Below are positions 6,082 through 7,352 of a stretch of 7,352 nt of DNA, one piece after another. The notes under the pieces were generated by a model. That model was not told where the DNA came from and ran no database searches. It saw only the letters and a list, made by a program, of their open reading frames with translations. Each line of letters starts with the position of its first letter. The stretch's first letter is position 1. The stretch is from Actinomycetota bacterium (lineage in GTDB: Bacteria > Actinomycetota > Geothermincolia > Fen-727 > Anoxymicrobiaceae), in the NCBI GenBank assembly GCA_003154635.1, contig PMDX01000327.1, positions 1 through 7,352 of the forward strand. The letters run 5' to 3'. Both the position numbers and the translations under genes were made by a program.

Positions 6082-7173
6082 TCAGGCTCCGGCCGGCAGG
6101 CCCCGGGCGCAGTTCTTCCACCCGGGCATCGCTTCCCTGACGATCTTGGTCGCAAGAGGAATGTCGAACGCGTGAGCCAACGCGAACCTCAAATTGTATT
6201 TGAACAGCACGGGCGGTATCAGGCTCGTCATCTTCTTGAGCATGTACGCGGGCGCGAACGACGACGTCGCCAGCTTGAACTCGTCCATCGCGACAGCCTT
6301 GTCCTCGACGGCCAACGCCGCTATCTTGCCGGAGACCAGGCCTCCAAGCATTCCGAAGAACATGAACGATTCCATGCACCCCGCGAGTGTCCCGGCCAAT
6401 ATCTTGTCACCGGCAAACAGCCTCGGCGTGTGGATCGACTTTGCGGGAACCGGGAAAGTGAAATGCTCCCACGTCTTGAACTCGATACCCTCAGAGATGA
6501 AGCACTGCTCCTCGAAAGCTTTGAGCGTATCGTGCCCTATAGGGTCGCGCTGAAAGACGTGAGCGAACTGTATCCCGTTGATCGACGACGTGTATGCGTA
6601 GTCCGTAGTAAAATCTCCGTGATATATAGTCACGTGGTTGGTCGTGGTATCCGGGATCATCTGCCGGGCCACGAAATGGAAGGAAGTTTTGTAAGGCTGG
6701 TGCACCGAGTCGAAGCCGTCAAAATTCAGCCCCGTCGCAATGATCGTGTCGGGCGGAAGCTTTGCGATATCGTCGTTGGACCACATCGGTTGATTGAATT
6801 CGACCTTGACCCCTTCAGCGACCGCGATGTTATACAGGTGGGTGTCGAGCGATGTCGACCTGGGGCCCCTTTCAATGACCCACGAGCTGATAGCGTCCAT
6901 GTCGGCGGGGAGCATGGTGCCCCACGCGACCGCGTTTCCCGATTGGAAGCGCGCTATCCCCGGACCAGCTGCCGCGGGGCTCAGATCGATACCGATATAA
7001 GCCTCGAGCGCCTTGATGTCGATGGGCGTTCCCTCGGGCGAGGGGTGGAAAAGCGGCGACCCACCGATTCGCGATTCTTTCTCCAGAACCACTACATCCC
7101 TCCCTGACCGCGCAAGGTTGATTGCCGCTACCAAACCCGCGAAGCCAGCCCCTACGATGATGTTTTCTGACAT
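6082..7173 (-). CDS. Short FAD/NAD(P)-binding oxidoreductase
   Basis: A 363-residue flavoprotein-like enzyme. The Rossmann motif IIVGAGFAGLVAA starts at residue 5 (Gly8, Gly10, Gly13), with Glu31 at the end of beta 2 and a second GG at 37-38, as in FAD-dependent oxidoreductases. TIIATG at 143-148 and the late RLFAGDKILAG (251-261) correspond to the mid-domain and C-terminal FAD contacts. It is over 100 residues shorter than its phytoene-desaturase-like neighbour and has little of the usual substrate cap. Residues about 267-290 (SFMFFGMLGGLVSGKIAAL region) are hydrophobic, and the last 70 residues hold further hydrophobic stretches, which may reflect membrane or lipid contact (inference). The start at 7173 is supported by GAGGTG four bases upstream and by a promoter about 30 bp further up, so it is probably the first gene of the block. 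The exact reaction is not known; a role with the next gene on a hydrophobic substrate is inferred from adjacency. Confidence 0.88.
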   Translation of the reverse strand: MSENIIVGAGFAGLVAAINLARSGRDVVVLEKESRIGGSPLFHPSPEGTPIDIKALEAYIGIDLSPAAAGPGIARFQSGNAVAWGTMLPADMDAISSWVIERGPRSTSLDTHLYNIAVAEGVKVEFNQPMWSNDDIAKLPPDTIIATGLNFDGFDSVHQPYKTSFHFVARQMIPDTTTNHVTIYHGDFTTDYAYTSSINGIQFAHVFQRDPIGHDTLKAFEEQCFISEGIEFKTWEHFTFPVPAKSIHTPRLFAGDKILAGTLAGCMESFMFFGMLGGLVSGKIAALAVEDKAVAMDEFKLATSSFAPAYMLKKMTSLIPPVLFKYNLRFALAHAFDIPLATKIVREAMPGWKNCARGLPAGA

Positions 7174-7177
7174 CTTT

Positions 7178-7183
7178 CACCTC
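7178..7183 (-). promoter_or_regulatory. Ribosome binding site of the short FAD oxidoreductase
   Basis: GAGGTG on the minus strand, four bases before the ATG at 7173. It lies inside the predicted leader of about 25 nt that would follow the promoter at 7206-7234. Confidence 0.7.
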
Positions 7184-7205
7184 GATATTTGGATTGACCT
7201 GTAAA

Positions 7206-7234
7206 TTGATAGTGCAATTGCACTGTCTAGTCAA
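7206..7234 (-). promoter_or_regulatory. Sigma70-type promoter for the FAD/FAD/methyltransferase/peptidase block
   Basis: On the minus strand, -35 TTGACT (7234-7229), a 17-bp spacer, and -10 TATCAA (7211-7206). The start would fall near 7199, leaving a leader of about 25 nt that contains the GAGGTG ribosome binding site. The spacer contains a perfect palindrome, so the promoter is probably regulated. Confidence 0.7.
7211..7224. promoter_or_regulatory. Perfect 14-bp palindromic operator candidate
   Basis: AGTGCAATTGCACT is identical to its own reverse complement. It occupies the spacer of the minus-strand promoter and touches its -10 box, where a bound dimer would block RNA polymerase. Size and position fit TetR-like or similar dimeric repressors. 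The regulator is not identifiable in the window; a divergent gene beyond the right edge is a candidate (inference). Confidence 0.65.
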
Positions 7235-7263
7235 TTGACATTCCTTTCTTATGTATTAATAAT
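7235..7263 (+). promoter_or_regulatory. Divergent sigma70-type promoter
   Basis: Consensus -35 TTGACA (7235-7240), 17-bp spacer, and -10 AATAAT (7258-7263, five of six consensus bases). Its -35 abuts the -35 of the minus promoter, and together they form the palindrome GTCAATTGAC (7230-7239). It would start transcription near 7270, reading out of the window. Confidence 0.62.
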
Positions 7264-7275
7264 AAGGCGCTGAGT

Positions 7276-7352
7276 ATGTCAGGTGCGCTGACCAAAACCG
7301 CGAAAAGCGGTAATTTTTATCCTTTTTGGTCTGCCACCCGAGAAGCGGAAAG
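7276..7352 (+). CDS. Possible start of a divergent gene, truncated by the window edge
   Basis: An ATG at 7276 opens a frame that stays free of stops to the window end (25 full codons, beginning MSGALTKTAKSGNF). It lies downstream of the plus-strand promoter, but the predicted transcript start near 7270 would leave a leader of about six bases, so translation would be leaderless; the AAGG at 7264-7267 would lie outside the mRNA. Codon choice is AT-rich at third positions and unlike the other genes, and the frame crosses an inverted repeat, so it may instead be untranslated leader with the true start outside the window. No domain can be recognised. Confidence 0.25.
   Translation, partial: MSGALTKTAKSGNFYPFWSATREAE
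7290..7331. other. Nested inverted repeats near the right edge
   Basis: Outer arms GACCAAAA (7290-7297) and TTTTGGTC (7324-7331) enclose an inner stem ACCGC (7297-7301) and GCGGT (7307-7311) with loop GAAAA. On the plus strand the inner stem is followed by AATTTTTATCC, which resembles a weak intrinsic terminator or attenuator of the divergent transcript; on the minus strand it is followed by TTTTGG. The stem is only five base pairs, so the function is uncertain. Confidence 0.4.

Noticed and set aside
5997..6155. Upstream extension of the phytoene-desaturase-like protein to 6155
   Set aside because: It lacks conserved sequence and overlaps the preceding gene, while AAGGAGGA sits at the right distance from the ATG at 5996, immediately before the VVVIGSGPGG motif.
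5995..7107. 370-residue open frame on the plus strand opposite the short FAD oxidoreductase
   Set aside because: It covers a gene with a good promoter, ribosome binding site and Rossmann motif. The translation is Arg-rich and without domain features, so it is a shadow frame.
1..7352. CRISPR arrays, insertion sequences, tRNA or rRNA genes
   Set aside because: No short regularly spaced direct repeats, transposase-like frames, terminal inverted repeats of an element or tRNA cloverleaf were seen on either strand. The only repeats are the protein-coding WYLAEG units.

Overview
The window looks like a metagenomic or draft contig. Most of it (about 763-7352) resembles a deep-branching actinobacterium of the Coriobacteriia, Geothermincolia or Aquicultor type. 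The strongest clue is a secreted protein with four repeats carrying WYLAEG(S/C)T, LTYMTP, GP, LPANSR and PVIAER(S/A)MY motifs, a family I associate with those lineages. This placement is inference and rests on no search. The first 702 bases differ: they hold the 3' part of a very GC-rich ketopantoate reductase gene (about 70-75% GC in the first 120 bases, against about 50-57% in lines sampled elsewhere) that reads more like a proteobacterial gene. A transferred segment or an assembly join near 703-762 should be considered.

Layout: 1-702 (+) is the partial ketopantoate reductase. It converges on a minus-strand block of four genes that reads, in transcription order, 7173-6082 (short FAD/NAD(P)-dependent oxidoreductase), 5996-4545 (phytoene-desaturase-like FAD oxidoreductase), 4548-3703 (class I SAM methyltransferase, whose TTG start overlaps the previous TGA) and 3690-763 (large secreted C39-like cysteine peptidase with four C-terminal repeats). 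Gaps are 85 bp, a 4-base overlap and 12 bp, so at least the last three genes look like one operon, and the first probably belongs to it. No convincing terminator was found inside the block.

The block appears to be driven by a well-formed sigma70-type promoter at 7206-7234 (TTGACT-N17-TATCAA, minus strand). A second, divergent promoter at 7235-7263 (TTGACA-N17-AATAAT, plus strand) has its -35 box directly abutting the first. A perfect 14-bp palindrome (AGTGCAATTGCACT, 7211-7224) lies in the spacer of the minus promoter and looks like the operator of a dimeric repressor. The right edge (7264-7352) holds a short open frame running off the window and nested inverted repeats.

Taken together, the block may encode a small redox and methylation pathway acting on a lipid, isoprenoid or other hydrophobic substrate, coupled genetically to an exported cysteine-peptidase-like protein. 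The substrate cannot be read from sequence. A perfect 14-bp stem-loop inside the methyltransferase coding region is a second possible regulatory element.
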